A stretch of DNA of 64,000 nt from an uncultured Allomuricauda sp. (GCF_947258355.1 NZ_CAMYIC010000057.1:1-64000), one strand, 5' to 3'. Positions 36,251-45,701 are shown, counted from the stretch's first letter. Notes: generated from the sequence alone by a model not told the origin. Program-made: numbers and translations.

Positions 36251-37258
36251 TTATTTTTTCTTAAAAAATAGTTTTGGGAACAGCTCTTCTGCTTCCTTAT
36301 TACTAAAGTTAAGCAACATTGTGGACTTGAAAAAACCAATTCCGTATCCTGTGAATTGGGTCAACGCTGCAAAAATGGCCAAAATGGCCACTTTTAAGTT
36401 CTTGTTCTTGACCAATGCATCTAAAAATAGCATCAAAAAATAGAATATGTACAACATTAGAGGGAGCCATAGCCCCACAATGGTTAAAACTATGGAAATA
36501 ATCAACCCAATCATAAACAAAGTAGGAAACCAGTACGTAGGCTTGGCTGTTCCCTTATGCCATCTATTAAGTATGGGGCGAACCATTCCAAATTTGTTCA
36601 CCTGAATGTAAAATTTGTTCCAATCGATCCGTCTTTTATGATAGACATAAGCCTTGGGGAACAATCTTGTATCGAACCCAGCTTTCCATATTCGAAAAGT
36701 TAGGTCAGGGTCTTCTCCTGGGTGTATTCTACCAAATCCGCCTGCTTTTTCAAATGCATCTTTGGAAATGCCCATATTAAAGCTTCGTGGCTGAAATTTC
36801 CCTATTGCCTTTTCACCGCCGCGTATTCCGCCAGTAGTCAAAAAGGAGGTCATTACATAGTTAATGGCCTTTTGTACGGTAGTAAAAGATTCATCTGCAG
36901 CATCGGGTCCCCCAAAACAATGCACAAAATCCTTTTTAAGTTCCTTGTCCACTTCTAACAAGTATTGCTCGGGGAGGATACAATCGGAATCTAAAATGAT
37001 AAAATAATTTCCCTTTGCCTTTTGCATTCCAAAATTTCTGGAATCGCCAGGTCCCGAGTTTTCCTTGTAATAATAGGATATGTTTAGCTTATCCCGGAAT
37101 TTTTCCACGATGCTCTCCGAAGATTCTGAAGAACCATCTTCCACGATCACCACCTCAAAATCCTTCTGAAAATCTTGTTTTTGAAGACTTTCCAATAATT
37201 CCCGAACTTCTTCAGGCCTATTGTACACAGGGACTACTATGGAGAAAAGAATATTCAT
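36251..37258 (-). CDS. Family 2 glycosyltransferase, membrane-associated
   Basis: A 335-residue GT-A transferase. The N-terminal catalytic domain begins FSIVVPVYNRPEEVRELLES, with VVIVEDGSSESS, the metal-binding DSD in FIILDSDCILP, and GEDPDLTFRIWKAGF. Two hydrophobic segments (about 245-305) anchor it to the membrane. Acceptor and donor sugars are unknown. The longer frame start at 37276 lies inside the fabI terminator hairpin, so ATG 37258 is chosen. Confidence 0.88.
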   Translation of the reverse strand: MNILFSIVVPVYNRPEEVRELLESLQKQDFQKDFEVVIVEDGSSESSESIVEKFRDKLNISYYYKENSGPGDSRNFGMQKAKGNYFIILDSDCILPEQYLLEVDKELKKDFVHCFGGPDAADESFTTVQKAINYVMTSFLTTGGIRGGEKAIGKFQPRSFNMGISKDAFEKAGGFGRIHPGEDPDLTFRIWKAGFDTRLFPKAYVYHKRRIDWNKFYIQVNKFGMVRPILNRWHKGTAKPTYWFPTLFMIGLIISIVLTIVGLWLPLMLYIFYFLMLFLDALVKNKNLKVAILAIFAALTQFTGYGIGFFKSTMLLNFSNKEAEELFPKLFFKKK

Positions 37259-37264
37259 TTGAAA

Positions 37265-37293
37265 TAGAAAAGCCATCCTGAAAAAGGATGGCT
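37265..37293 (-). terminator. Terminator of fabI
   Basis: AGCCATCCT (37271-37279) and AGGATGGCT (37285-37293) form a perfect 9-bp stem with a 5-nt loop, followed on the minus strand by TTTCTATTTC. Confidence 0.7.
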
Positions 37294-37313
37294 TCCCATA
37301 TATTTTTTACGAT

Positions 37314-38126
37314 TTATTCCGAAAATTCATCGATTACCTCTTGGCTTACCCCAGTGTTGGAGAACCCACCATCATGGAAGAGGTTCTGCATGGTTACTTT
37401 TTTCGTCAAATCAGAGAAAAGTGAAACCGTGTAGTTGGCGCAATCATCTGCGGTGGCATTGCCAAGTGGTGACATTTTTTCTGCGTAATTTATAAAGCCA
37501 TCAAATCCTTTCACTCCTTGTCCAGCCGTAGTTGGGGTTGGTGATTGGGAAATGGTGTTCACCCTCACCTTATGCTCTTTTCCAAAGAAATAACCAAAAC
37601 TCCTGGCAACAGACTCCAAGTAGGCTTTGTTGTCCGCCATATCGTTATAATCCGGGAATGTTCTTTGGGCCGCCATATAGGTCAGGGCAACAATACTTCC
37701 CCACTCGTTCATGGCCTCTGCTTTGTATAGTGATTGCATAACCTTGTGGAAAGATAGTGCTGAAACATCCCATCCCTTTTCCGTAAAGCTATAATTTTCG
37801 TCTGTGTAATGTCTTCCTTTTCTAACATTAACGGACATGCCAATGGAATGAAGCACAAAGTCCAACTTTCCTCCCAAAATTTCCATGGACTTCTCCACCA
37901 AGTTTTTCAAGTCCTCTTCGTTAGTGGCATCTGCGGGAATAATTTCTGAATTGGTTTTTTTCGCCAGTTCATTGATTTGTCCCATTCGCATAGCAATGGG
38001 TGCGTTGGTCAAAACAAATTCGCCTCCCTCTTCGTGAACGCGTTCAGCTGTTTTCCAAGCAATGGAGTTAGAATCCAATGCACCAAAAATGATTCCTTTC
38101 TTACCTTTTAAAAGATTGTATGCCAT
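37314..38126 (-). CDS. fabI: Enoyl-ACP reductase [NADH]
   Basis: The final reduction step of each fatty acid elongation cycle. A 270-residue SDR-like enzyme: KGIIFGALDSNSIAWKTAER at the N terminus (cofactor binding), ALTYMAAQRTFPDYNDMADNK carrying the YxxxxxxK active site, and RVNTISQSPTPTTAG. Length is normal. It has its own full -7 box (38154-38161) and terminator, so it is a single-gene unit placed between recN and the glycosyltransferase gene. Confidence 0.95.
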   Translation of the reverse strand: MAYNLLKGKKGIIFGALDSNSIAWKTAERVHEEGGEFVLTNAPIAMRMGQINELAKKTNSEIIPADATNEEDLKNLVEKSMEILGGKLDFVLHSIGMSVNVRKGRHYTDENYSFTEKGWDVSALSFHKVMQSLYKAEAMNEWGSIVALTYMAAQRTFPDYNDMADNKAYLESVARSFGYFFGKEHKVRVNTISQSPTPTTAGQGVKGFDGFINYAEKMSPLGNATADDCANYTVSLFSDLTKKVTMQNLFHDGGFSNTGVSQEVIDEFSE

Positions 38127-38153
38127 AGTTTATTGCAATTGTTGATTGTGTGA

Positions 38154-38161
38154 CAAAGATA
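38154..38161 (-). promoter_or_regulatory. Promoter -7 box for fabI
   Basis: The minus strand reads TATCTTTG, a full match, 27 nt before the ATG at 38126. Confidence 0.6.
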
Positions 38162-38199
38162 TTTAAACTAATTGAAGTTTGGGAAGCAGTTTCTCTGTT

Positions 38200-39852
38200 T
38201 TATTGCAACAGCTCCTTGGCGTGTGCCAAAGCGGATTCGGACAACGACTTTCCGCCCAACATTTCCGCCAGCTCCCTAACACGTTCATCCGTACTCAATT
38301 GTTTGATGTGCGTACTCGTTCCTTCCACCCCTTCTTCCTTGTAAACTTTAAATTGATAACGTCCTTTTGAGGCAACTTGCGGTAAGTGCGTAATGGAAAA
38401 TACCTGCATGGTACTGCTCATTTGTTGCATGATTTCTCCCATTCGATTGGATATTTCCCCGGAAACCCCAGTGTCGATTTCATCGAACATCATGGTAGGC
38501 AGGTTTTCATACTCCGCCAAAATGGATTTTATAGTCAGCATAATCCGAGAAAGTTCACCACCTGATGCTACTTTTTTCAATTCACCATAACTGGACCCCT
38601 TGTTTGCAGAAAACAAGAAGATTAAATCGTCTTTTCCATTGGCCTTGAATGATTTGCATGGGTTTACTTCAATTTTAAAAGTAGCGGATGGCATACCTAA
38701 GGATGATAGGTTCGCTTGCAGTCTTTCGTTTAATTTGGGAATAACCGCCTTTCTACCATCGCTTATTCTCTTGGCCCAAGCATCTACTTTTTTAGTGATA
38801 GCATCAACTTCTTCCTGTTTTTCCTTGATTTTTGACTCGATATTGGCTACTTCATCCACTTTTTGTGACAATTCTTCACGGATATCGATCAATTCTTTCA
38901 CCGAATCGGTTTGGTGCTTTTTCTGAAGATCGTACAATTGCTGTAATTGACCATTGACCACTTCCAAACGTTCTGGATTGGCTTCAACACCTTCCTCCAA
39001 CTGTTCCAATTCAGAGGCGATGTCATCAGTTTCAATCAAAACCGATTGAATCCTATCATATAATAATTTGTAATCCGACCCAAAATCGGTTAGTCCCTGC
39101 AAAGCCCGTTTCAAATCTGTAAGCCGACCCACAATGCCCAATTGCTCATCATTCAACAATTGGTGCCCTGCAGACAATTGCTCCATAATCTGCTCCACAT
39201 TGCTCAACTGCTCATACTCCTCTTCCAGTTCTTCCTGCATGCCTTCTTTGAGCTTGGCATCTTCCAGTTCCTTCAACAAAAAACTATTGTAGTCGTGCTC
39301 CTTATCCGCATTGGACTGAAAATCTTCCAACCTTTGAAGCTCTTTGGAGGCTGTTCTCAATTTTTCAAGTTCCTGGGTGTAACCCGAAAGATTTGCGGAA
39401 TTATCGGCCAATGCATCGAGCACTTTCATCTGGAAATCATTGTCGGTAAGTTGCATGGTCTGGTGTTGTGAATGCACATCAACCAATTGATCTCCCAATG
39501 CTCGCATTATATCCAAAGTAACGGGAGAGTCGTTTACAAACGCCCTGGATTTGCCGCTGGGCAATATTTCCCTTCGAAGAATCGTGGTTTTCTCGTAATC
39601 CAAGTCGTTTTCCTCAAAAAAAGGCTTAAGCTGATATTTGGAGACATCAAACTCGGCCTCGATCACACATTTTTGCTCCTTGTTTTTGAGGGACGATAAA
39701 TCGGCGCGCTTTCCCAAAACCAAGGAAAGACCTCCTAATAGTATGGATTTTCCCGCACCGGTTTCTCCTGTTATGGTGGTGAAGCCGTTGGAAAAAGAAA
39801 CACTTACATCATCAATGAGTGCATAATTTTGGATGGATAGATTAACTAGCAA
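38200..39852 (-). CDS. recN: DNA repair protein RecN
   Basis: An SMC-like ATPase for repair of double-strand breaks. 550 residues: Walker A GETGAGKSILL near residue 32 with the N-terminal NLSIQNYALIDDVSVSF, two coiled-coil arms (about 155-230 and 280-375), and the C-terminal half with SGGELSRIMLTIKSI and MMFDEIDTGVSGE (Walker B), then FSITHLPQVAS. There is no ATG in frame at the N terminus; TTG 39852 gives the standard start MLVNLSIQNYAL. A -7-like box (TATCTTTA, 39871-39878) lies 18 nt upstream, consistent with that start. Confidence 0.95.
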   Translation of the reverse strand: MLVNLSIQNYALIDDVSVSFSNGFTTITGETGAGKSILLGGLSLVLGKRADLSSLKNKEQKCVIEAEFDVSKYQLKPFFEENDLDYEKTTILRREILPSGKSRAFVNDSPVTLDIMRALGDQLVDVHSQHQTMQLTDNDFQMKVLDALADNSANLSGYTQELEKLRTASKELQRLEDFQSNADKEHDYNSFLLKELEDAKLKEGMQEELEEEYEQLSNVEQIMEQLSAGHQLLNDEQLGIVGRLTDLKRALQGLTDFGSDYKLLYDRIQSVLIETDDIASELEQLEEGVEANPERLEVVNGQLQQLYDLQKKHQTDSVKELIDIREELSQKVDEVANIESKIKEKQEEVDAITKKVDAWAKRISDGRKAVIPKLNERLQANLSSLGMPSATFKIEVNPCKSFKANGKDDLIFLFSANKGSSYGELKKVASGGELSRIMLTIKSILAEYENLPTMMFDEIDTGVSGEISNRMGEIMQQMSSTMQVFSITHLPQVASKGRYQFKVYKEEGVEGTSTHIKQLSTDERVRELAEMLGGKSLSESALAHAKELLQ

Positions 39853-39927
39853 TATCGAAGAATTTACCCGTAAAGATAAATTTCTTTATAGAACTGCACT
39901 AACCCATTTTGGATTTTGAAAAAATTC

Positions 39928-40042
39928 GTCATTTCGAGTGGATTTCACGATAATATGAGTGAAATTTATATCGAGAAAAAGAATTTTTATCCACAAAAGT
40001 TCTCGATACGATTTTTCGTCCCTTAAAATCACTCGAACTGAC
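39928..40042. repeat. Cloverleaf-shaped nested palindromic element, copy B
   Basis: A 115-bp element with the same plan as 26464-26579. Outer arms are GTCATTTCGAGTG (39928-39940) and CACTCGAACTGAC (40030-40042). Inside are hairpins ATTTCAC...GTGAAAT (39942-39965), TATCGAGAA...TTCTCGATA (39969-40008) and GATTTT...AAAATC (40010-40030). It holds a lone TTATCCACA at 39987. It lies between DUF4835 and recN and contains no gene. Confidence 0.8.
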
Positions 40043-40055
40043 ACTTAAAACTGCA

Positions 40056-40946
40056 CTAGTAATTTATTTCATTCCACGTGCCAGAGTAGAATGGAGCCAC
40101 TTTGTTCAAGGTCTCTTTGAGTTTTACAATGTCCACCTTGGGTCCATCGGAGAAGATATTTTGGATTTCCTCGGATTTAGCGTCAAAAAAGGTTTGAATC
40201 AAGAAGGCATTGGGCCTGCGGCTGATCAGGGTTTCAAACAAGCGAAGGCTTCCGGCTATGATCTGTTTGCCTGTACTGTTATTGTCCGCCAATATATCGA
40301 GTCCTTTTCTGTGGTAATTGTACATGGCAATCCTATATTCCCGGAAAGAATTGCTCAATAGGTTATCGACCAATTCAAAACGGCTACGATCTCCAGTTTC
40401 CTGACTCCAACCGCTGTAACTTGAGCTTTGCGCTTGGGTTACTATATTTTGGGCCCTACGATAAAAATCATTTCCTCCTTCCAAGGAAAAAGTGTCGGCA
40501 TCCAACCCTAAGATTATATAAACGTAGTAAGAAATAACCCCAACTAAATTGGAATCGAAGTTGTTCGGGTTAAACACCAAAGGCTGAAACTCTTGATATT
40601 GAAAATTGAATGCGTTGTCCTTATAGTTGAACACTGGACTTTCGTAGGTCGTATTAAAAACGGGCCGTGTGGACTGAATTTGAATATTGGCCTCGAAACG
40701 GTCCGATTCGTATTGGGTTACCGTGATGAACATCCGAGCGTTGACCCGTTCATTTTCACGATACGTCCTGTTCGTCCATTTGGTCTTGTTCACAAAATCG
40801 TTGAGCGAACGCTCCAAAGTCCTAAATATCTGCTGATTGGTCTGCCCCACTTGGTCGGAGTTTACGGTGACCTGGCAATTCAATTCCTGTGCATACGTCC
40901 CTAAGGCAGCAAATAAAAGAAAAACGGAAAAAAGTATGTTACGCAT
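40056..40946 (-). CDS. DUF4835 family exported protein
   Basis: A 296-residue protein with signal peptide (MRNILFSVFLLFAALGTYAQ) and the features of DUF4835, a Bacteroidota family that follows coaBC in many genomes: ELNCQVTVNSDQVGQTNQQI, FRTLERSLNDFVN, FNYKDNAFNFQYQEFQPLVF, ISYYVYIILGLDADTFS. The mature part is mixed alpha/beta and should be periplasmic. The function is not known. Its start overlaps the coaBC end by 8 nt. Confidence 0.9.
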   Translation of the reverse strand: MRNILFSVFLLFAALGTYAQELNCQVTVNSDQVGQTNQQIFRTLERSLNDFVNKTKWTNRTYRENERVNARMFITVTQYESDRFEANIQIQSTRPVFNTTYESPVFNYKDNAFNFQYQEFQPLVFNPNNFDSNLVGVISYYVYIILGLDADTFSLEGGNDFYRRAQNIVTQAQSSSYSGWSQETGDRSRFELVDNLLSNSFREYRIAMYNYHRKGLDILADNNSTGKQIIAGSLRLFETLISRRPNAFLIQTFFDAKSEEIQNIFSDGPKVDIVKLKETLNKVAPFYSGTWNEINY

Positions 40947-42144
40947 GGATTCTGGAGATGATTTCTTCCCAAATATCGGAAGCCACTTCGGACTTCGTCT
41001 TCAAATCAAACGTTTTTATCTCCGAATTCTTATCTATGAAAGTAATTTTATTTGTGCTTCCGCCAAACCCTGCACCATCATCTTTAAGGGAGTTTAGCAC
41101 TATGCCGTCCAAATGCTTTCTTTGGAGCTTTCCTTTGGCATTTTCCAGCTCGTTTTGTGTTTCCAAGGCAAATCCTACCAAGAACTGATTCTTTTTGGCT
41201 TCACCAAGCGACATCAAAATGTCCGGCGTTCGTTCCAGTTCAATCTTCATATCGCCTTCCTGTTTCTTCAATTTTTCTGAAGCAATGGTCTTAGGTCGAT
41301 AATCTGCAACGGCAGCTGCACATATGGCAATATCGGTATTGGAATAATGTTCATGACAAGCTTCGTACATGTCCTGTGCTGAGGTTACACGAATCAATTG
41401 AATATTGTAATGCTCGATATTTAAATGTGTAGGACCCGACACCAGAATCACGCTTGCGCCAAGGTCAGCAGCCTTTTTGGCCAGTTCGAACCCCATTGTA
41501 CCCGTGGAACGATTTCCCAGAAAACGCACTGGGTCTATGGCTTCGTGGGTAGGGCCTGCTGTAATGAGTACTTTTTTTTCTGATAATGGCAGACCTTTAC
41601 GCAAATCTTCCTGAATAAAAGCAACAATATGTTCCGGCTCCGCCATACGTCCTTCTCCGTGCAACCCGCTGGCCAACTCCCCTGATTCTGCCGGAATCAT
41701 TGTATTTCCAAATGATTGCAGTTTATCCAAAGAGTTTTTCGTGGATGAGTGCTTGTACATGTCCAAATCCATGGCAGGAGCAAAATAAACGGGGCATTTT
41801 GCAGATAAATAAGTAGCTAAAAGAAGGTTGTCGCAAGTTCCATTGGCCATTTTGGACAAGGTATTGGCCGTGGCAGGTGCAATTAGCATCACATCGGCCC
41901 AAAGTCCAAGTTCAACATGATTGTTCCAAGAAAGACTTCCATCTTCCTCATTCACAAAATCCATTAAAACGGGATTTTTAGAGAGTGTGGAAAGTGTAAG
42001 TGGAGAAACAAAAGAGCTGGCGCTCTGGGTCATAACAACTTTGACCTGGGCACCAGCTTTAATCAGTAAACGAACAAGAAATGCGGTCTTGTACGCGGCA
42101 ATTCCCCCGGAAACTCCCAAAAGGATATTTTTACCGCTAAGCAT
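40939..42144 (-). CDS. coaBC: Bifunctional CoaBC (phosphopantothenoylcysteine decarboxylase/synthase)
   Basis: Two successive steps of coenzyme A synthesis on one chain of 401 residues. The N-terminal flavoprotein half (CoaC, 1-185) has GVSGGIAAYKTAFLVR and LIAPATANTLSKMANGTCD. The CoaB half (about 188-401) has ITAGPTHEAIDPVRFLGNRS, the AAVADYRPK motif and FVGFALETQNELENAKGKL. Length is normal. It lies between rpoZ (3 nt gap) and DUF4835 (overlap), the conserved order in this phylum. Confidence 0.96.
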   Translation of the reverse strand: MLSGKNILLGVSGGIAAYKTAFLVRLLIKAGAQVKVVMTQSASSFVSPLTLSTLSKNPVLMDFVNEEDGSLSWNNHVELGLWADVMLIAPATANTLSKMANGTCDNLLLATYLSAKCPVYFAPAMDLDMYKHSSTKNSLDKLQSFGNTMIPAESGELASGLHGEGRMAEPEHIVAFIQEDLRKGLPLSEKKVLITAGPTHEAIDPVRFLGNRSTGTMGFELAKKAADLGASVILVSGPTHLNIEHYNIQLIRVTSAQDMYEACHEHYSNTDIAICAAAVADYRPKTIASEKLKKQEGDMKIELERTPDILMSLGEAKKNQFLVGFALETQNELENAKGKLQRKHLDGIVLNSLKDDGAGFGGSTNKITFIDKNSEIKTFDLKTKSEVASDIWEEIISRIHA

Positions 42145-42147
42145 TTC

Positions 42148-42474
42148 TTAGGCGTCTTTCTCTGTATTCCTGTAGTAGATTTTATCTTCCAACCACTCTT
42201 GTACCGCCAAAGCGTGTGGTTTTGGCAACTTTTCATAGAACTTGGAAACCTCTATTTGCTCCTTGTTCTCGAAAACCTCTTCCAAGCTATCGCTATAAGT
42301 AGCGAACTCTTCTAGCTTCTCCAATAATTCCTTTTTGATTTCAGAATTGATCTGGATAGCTCTTTTAGCCGTAATGGAAATGGCTTCATAAATATTATCG
42401 GTCTTTGCGTCGAACTCATTTCTATTGAGCGTAACAGTGGAAACCGGGGCCTTTGTGTTTTTCAAATCTTGCAT
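42148..42474 (-). CDS. rpoZ: RNA polymerase omega subunit, Bacteroidota type
   Basis: A 108-residue protein: after a short tail it has the omega core around NIYEAISITAKRAIQINSEIK, where the bacteroidetal omega subunit deviates from the E. coli form, then an acidic helix (LEEVFENKEQIE) and the tail KPHALAVQEWLEDKIYYRN. It assists assembly of the RNA polymerase beta' subunit. It sits between bamD and coaBC, the usual place in the phylum, which strengthens the call. Confidence 0.9.
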   Translation of the reverse strand: MQDLKNTKAPVSTVTLNRNEFDAKTDNIYEAISITAKRAIQINSEIKKELLEKLEEFATYSDSLEEVFENKEQIEVSKFYEKLPKPHALAVQEWLEDKIYYRNTEKDA

Positions 42475-42498
42475 ATGCAGTGGTTTAAAAACTTGTTT

Positions 42499-43335
42499 TT
42501 ATTTGGATAAGGAAGTTGAATTATATGCGCTCAATTCCTCCTGAATTGTTTTGGCCAGTTTATCTGCCTCTTTTTGATATTCTGTCTCTGGAAAATAACG
42601 CAATAAATTGTTATATGAGTCAAGAGCATCTTCCAATCGCTCTTTTTTCTTGTCTTCTGTACTGTTCACAGCCAAATTAGTGGCTGCCTCAATTCTATAA
42701 TACAAGGCTTCTTCGGTGTAAATGGAACCTGGATTATCCAATACGAAATTGTCGAAAGCAGTGATGGCGGAAATAAGTCTCGGCAAATCCCAAGAACCAA
42801 TTTTGCCATATTGCTTCGCAATTTCCAATTCTTTTTTCTCTTTTTTGGAGGTCAATTCCTTGGCCATCTCGTTAGCTTCATCAAAATATTCCGACTCGGA
42901 ATAATTGTTAATGAAGGTTTGGAGCTTCAACAGTGCTTTATCCGTATCCGTTTGGTCCAACGAGTATCTTGGAGAGAGCATATAATAACTTTTTGCTCCC
43001 AAAAAACTTGCTTCTTGAATCTTATCGCTCCTAGGGTAAGATTTTATGAAACGCTCAAACTGATATCCTGACAAATAATAATCACCATTTTTGAAATAAC
43101 TATCAGCAAAGAAGAACATTACACGTTCACCTTGAGGTTTGCCCACATATTTGGGCGCAATCTGTTCGAACAAACGTACTGCTCTTTTATAATCTCCTTC
43201 TTCATACAGCTTTTCGGCCATATCGTATTTAGCCTTAACATCGGTTTCCTTAAGTACCTTTTGGTACTCACTACAGGATACAAGAAGTGCTGCTGCACAA
43301 CAAAAAAGAAGTATTGACCTCATTTTCAAAAACAT
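42499..43335 (-). CDS. bamD: Outer membrane assembly lipoprotein BamD
   Basis: A lipoprotein of the BAM complex that inserts beta-barrel proteins into the outer membrane. The signal ends in LLVSC (Cys21), and the mature part consists of TPR-like repeats (KYDMAEKLYEEGDYKRAVRL, YYLSGYQFERFIKSYP, ALLKLQTFINNYSESEYFDE, DSYNNLLRYFPETEYQ). It has 278 residues from ATG 43335; ATG 43323 (MRSILLFCC) is equally able to start the signal. The -7 box (43340-43347) ends 4 nt before the first ATG, so that start would be leaderless and the second would have a short leader. Confidence 0.94.
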   Translation of the reverse strand: MFLKMRSILLFCCAAALLVSCSEYQKVLKETDVKAKYDMAEKLYEEGDYKRAVRLFEQIAPKYVGKPQGERVMFFFADSYFKNGDYYLSGYQFERFIKSYPRSDKIQEASFLGAKSYYMLSPRYSLDQTDTDKALLKLQTFINNYSESEYFDEANEMAKELTSKKEKKELEIAKQYGKIGSWDLPRLISAITAFDNFVLDNPGSIYTEEALYYRIEAATNLAVNSTEDKKKERLEDALDSYNNLLRYFPETEYQKEADKLAKTIQEELSAYNSTSLSK

Positions 43336-43339
43336 TTTG

Positions 43340-43347
43340 CAAAATTA
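43340..43347 (-). promoter_or_regulatory. Promoter -7 box for bamD
   Basis: The minus strand reads TAATTTTG, a full match. It lies between dapA and bamD, so bamD-rpoZ-coaBC-DUF4835 can be transcribed apart from dapA. Confidence 0.55.
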
Positions 43348-43443
43348 GTGATATTGAATGGATATAAAAAAAGAATTTTCACCATCCAAATGTAAAGGCT
43401 AACATAGGCAATACCCAATACTTTGGGCAACATTTAACTAATT

Positions 43444-44334
43444 TTAAACATGTGCCTTGTCCAGTGCCTTCAAAGATCTAGCGATTTTCTCTTTTAAAAC
43501 AGGAGTTGCTTCCATCAATGGTAACCTAACCGATGCACTGGAAATACCCTTGCACTCAAAAATACTTTTAATGCCTGCTGGGTTACCTTCTTCGAAAATA
43601 AGGGACATTAGGGCAGATAGGCTGTGGTGGACGGGGTAAGCTTCTTCCGCATTTCCGTTTAGGCCTAACTTGATCATGTGCGAGAATAATTCTGGCAATC
43701 CCTGTCCCAAAACCGAAATAACCCCAGCGCCGCCTGCCAAAACGGTCGTCAAAGCAGTGGCATCATCACCGGAAATGACTAAAAAGGAATCAGGTTTACC
43801 TTTAATTATCTTATCTATTTGTACCGAATCGCCACAAGCCTCTTTTATTCCAATAATATTAGAAAAGTCATGCGCAAGTTTTAGGGTGGTTTCGGGCAAC
43901 ATATTGCTCCCGGTTCTAGATGGCACATTGTAAAGTACAATAGGAATGGGCGATGCTTCCGAAATCATCTTAAAATGTTGATATATTCCTTCTTGTGTAG
44001 GTTTATTGTAGTAAGGTGAAACGGATAGAACAGCATCAAAATCCGACAAATCCAATGTTTCCAACTCAGTTGTCACAGCCTTGGTATTGTTACCTCCCAC
44101 ACCTATAACCAATGGAAGCCTCCCCGCATTGGTACGCACCACAACATCGACCACCAGTTGCTTTTCGGTTTGTGAAAGTGTTGCGGATTCGGCCGTTGTG
44201 CCCAATACCACCAAATAATCCACACCGCCCTGAATGTTGTATTCAACCACTCTTTCCAAAGCCTGCACGTCTACCGATAAATCTTCTCTGAACGGAGTCA
44301 CCAAAGCTACTCCTGTTCCGATCAATTGTTCCAT
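43444..44334 (-). CDS. dapA: 4-hydroxy-tetrahydrodipicolinate synthase
   Basis: The first committed enzyme of lysine and diaminopimelate synthesis, condensing pyruvate with aspartate semialdehyde. 296 residues in a class I aldolase barrel: [17 protein letters not shown] at the N terminus, [15 protein letters not shown], the catalytic Tyr region [11 protein letters not shown] and the Schiff-base Lys in [10 protein letters not shown]. Length is normal. It follows DUF6913 with a 4-nt gap. dapF, a later step in the pathway, is at 62580-63362 in this window. Confidence 0.96.
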   Translation of the reverse strand: MEQLIGTGVALVTPFREDLSVDVQALERVVEYNIQGGVDYLVVLGTTAESATLSQTEKQLVVDVVVRTNAGRLPLVIGVGGNNTKAVTTELETLDLSDFDAVLSVSPYYNKPTQEGIYQHFKMISEASPIPIVLYNVPSRTGSNMLPETTLKLAHDFSNIIGIKEACGDSVQIDKIIKGKPDSFLVISGDDATALTTVLAGGAGVISVLGQGLPELFSHMIKLGLNGNAEEAYPVHHSLSALMSLIFEEGNPAGIKSIFECKGISSASVRLPLMEATPVLKEKIARSLKALDKAHV

Positions 44335-44338
44335 TTCT

Positions 44339-44872
44339 TCAAATTTCTTTTAAGACCTTTAAATACTTTTTCAATTCACTCTTAAACAACTTAAAATCGT
44401 TTAAAGGTGTGTTTAAAATCAAATCGTTGACCTTGGGGTCCTGAGTCCCCAAACCCACTTTAAGTCGGGCAGGAGTTTTAACGGATAATAATTTCATCAT
44501 TAGATTATCCTCTTCATAATAATTGATCAACATATCGTACTCCCTGCCCAAAAACTCCAATACATAGCCATTTTCTATCTGGCCTTTCCATCCTAAATCC
44601 CTATCAGAGAACATTTGGATGGCATAGGGTGAGTTTTTATCGTATTCCCTTTTGTAGCCAATAATCTTTATGGCATTGGGCCGTAACTCAAACTCATCAA
44701 TAAGTTCGTAAAAGGCCTCTGCTTTATGGAAATTATCAACATCCACGATACAGCCGATGCTGGTAATCCCTTTTTCCCTGGACACGGACTTTGGAGGCTT
44801 ATCCATTTCCTCCTTTAAATATTTTAGCCCGGATTTAACCTTAAATTTGTCTTGGAGTCCTTTCAAAAACAT
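44339..44872 (-). CDS. DUF6913 family protein
   Basis: A 177-residue soluble protein that fits the DUF6913 family, common in Flavobacteriaceae next to dap[21 protein letters not shown] at the N terminus (20 residues), then [44 protein letters not shown] and [20 protein letters not shown]. Function unknown. A longer frame (to 45076) runs antisense to the nucleotidase gene; the -7 box at 44890-44897 and the family N terminus place the start at ATG 44872. It is the first gene of the dapA unit. Confidence 0.85.
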   Translation of the reverse strand: MFLKGLQDKFKVKSGLKYLKEEMDKPPKSVSREKGITSIGCIVDVDNFHKAEAFYELIDEFELRPNAIKIIGYKREYDKNSPYAIQMFSDRDLGWKGQIENGYVLEFLGREYDMLINYYEEDNLMMKLLSVKTPARLKVGLGTQDPKVNDLILNTPLNDFKLFKSELKKYLKVLKEI

Positions 44873-44889
44873 ATTTTTGATGATTTTTA

Positions 44890-44897
44890 CAAAGGTA
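44890..44897 (-). promoter_or_regulatory. Promoter -7 box for the DUF6913-dapA unit
   Basis: The minus strand reads TACCTTTG, a full match, 17 nt before the ATG at 44872. Confidence 0.6.
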
Positions 44898-44933
44898 AAT
44901 AATCTACCAAGACGACTTAACAAATATACATAC

Positions 44934-45701
44934 GTGAACAATTTAAAATTCAAACAATTTGTTGTATTTACAACTTTTTGTTTTTTAATGTCCTGTAAAA
45001 CGGACACAGGGAAGCTTACCAAGATAGAAGGCGAACAAATCCCTATTGACTCCACCTTTGCGGAAACGGATTCCATTTCCAGTTTTGTGGAGCCCTACCG
45101 AAATAGAATCAACGAGGTGCTGGATAGCACGTTGGCATACGCTCCCAACCCTTTATTGTTAGAGGACGGGGAGCGTACCTCATCCATGGGGAACCTAATG
45201 GCAGATATTGTTTTTGAACAATCCGCTCCCATTTTTAACACGAGGTCGGGAAAGCAGTTGGATTTTGTAGTGCTTAATGCTGGCGGAGTGCGTTCCATAA
45301 TTTCGGAAGGAAATGTAAGTGCCCGTAATGCCTACGAAGTAATGCCCTTTGAAAATTATATCGTGGTGGTCGAACTCAGTGGTTCAGCCACGCGACAATT
45401 GATTGATTTTGTAGCGAAGTCTTCCCGCAGGCATCCCGTTTCAGGTATTCAGATAGTAACGGACAAAAACCGCTCCTTAGAATCGGTAAACATACAGGGA
45501 CAACCCTTTGATGAAAATAAAAATTATTATGTGGCCACTTCTGATTACCTAGTTAACGGAGGGTCAAGCGTTGGTTTTTTTAACGAAATCATTTCAACAA
45601 CCGAAACCGATTACCTTCTACGCAATGCAATTATCGACTATTTAAAAAAGGTGGACACCTTAAGGGCCGTAGCGGACGATCGAATAAAACAATTGAACTA
45701 G
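44934..45701 (+). CDS. 5'-nucleotidase C-terminal domain lipoprotein
   Basis: A 255-residue lipoprotein that consists only of the substrate-binding C-terminal domain of UshA-type 5'-nucleotidases (PF02872): ERTSSMGNLMADIVFEQ, FVVLNAGGVRSIISEGNVSA, AYEVMPFENYIVVVELSG and ATSDYLVNGGSS. The signal ends in FCFLMSC. No ATG precedes it in frame except far upstream in antisense sequence; GTG 44934 gives the complete signal peptide and is chosen. The catalytic metallophosphatase domain is encoded by the next gene, which starts immediately after the stop. Confidence 0.88.
   Translation: MNNLKFKQFVVFTTFCFLMSCKTDTGKLTKIEGEQIPIDSTFAETDSISSFVEPYRNRINEVLDSTLAYAPNPLLLEDGERTSSMGNLMADIVFEQSAPIFNTRSGKQLDFVVLNAGGVRSIISEGNVSARNAYEVMPFENYIVVVELSGSATRQLIDFVAKSSRRHPVSGIQIVTDKNRSLESVNIQGQPFDENKNYYVATSDYLVNGGSSVGFFNEIISTTETDYLLRNAIIDYLKKVDTLRAVADDRIKQLN

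Noticed and set aside
39987..39995. Exact DnaA box TTATCCACA
   Set aside because: It is a lone copy inside a dispersed palindromic element, with no cluster or unwinding region, so it is not an origin.
44757..44933. Upstream extension of the 5'-nucleotidase C-terminal domain gene
   Set aside because: Antisense to the DUF6913 gene; GTG 44934 gives a proper signal peptide.
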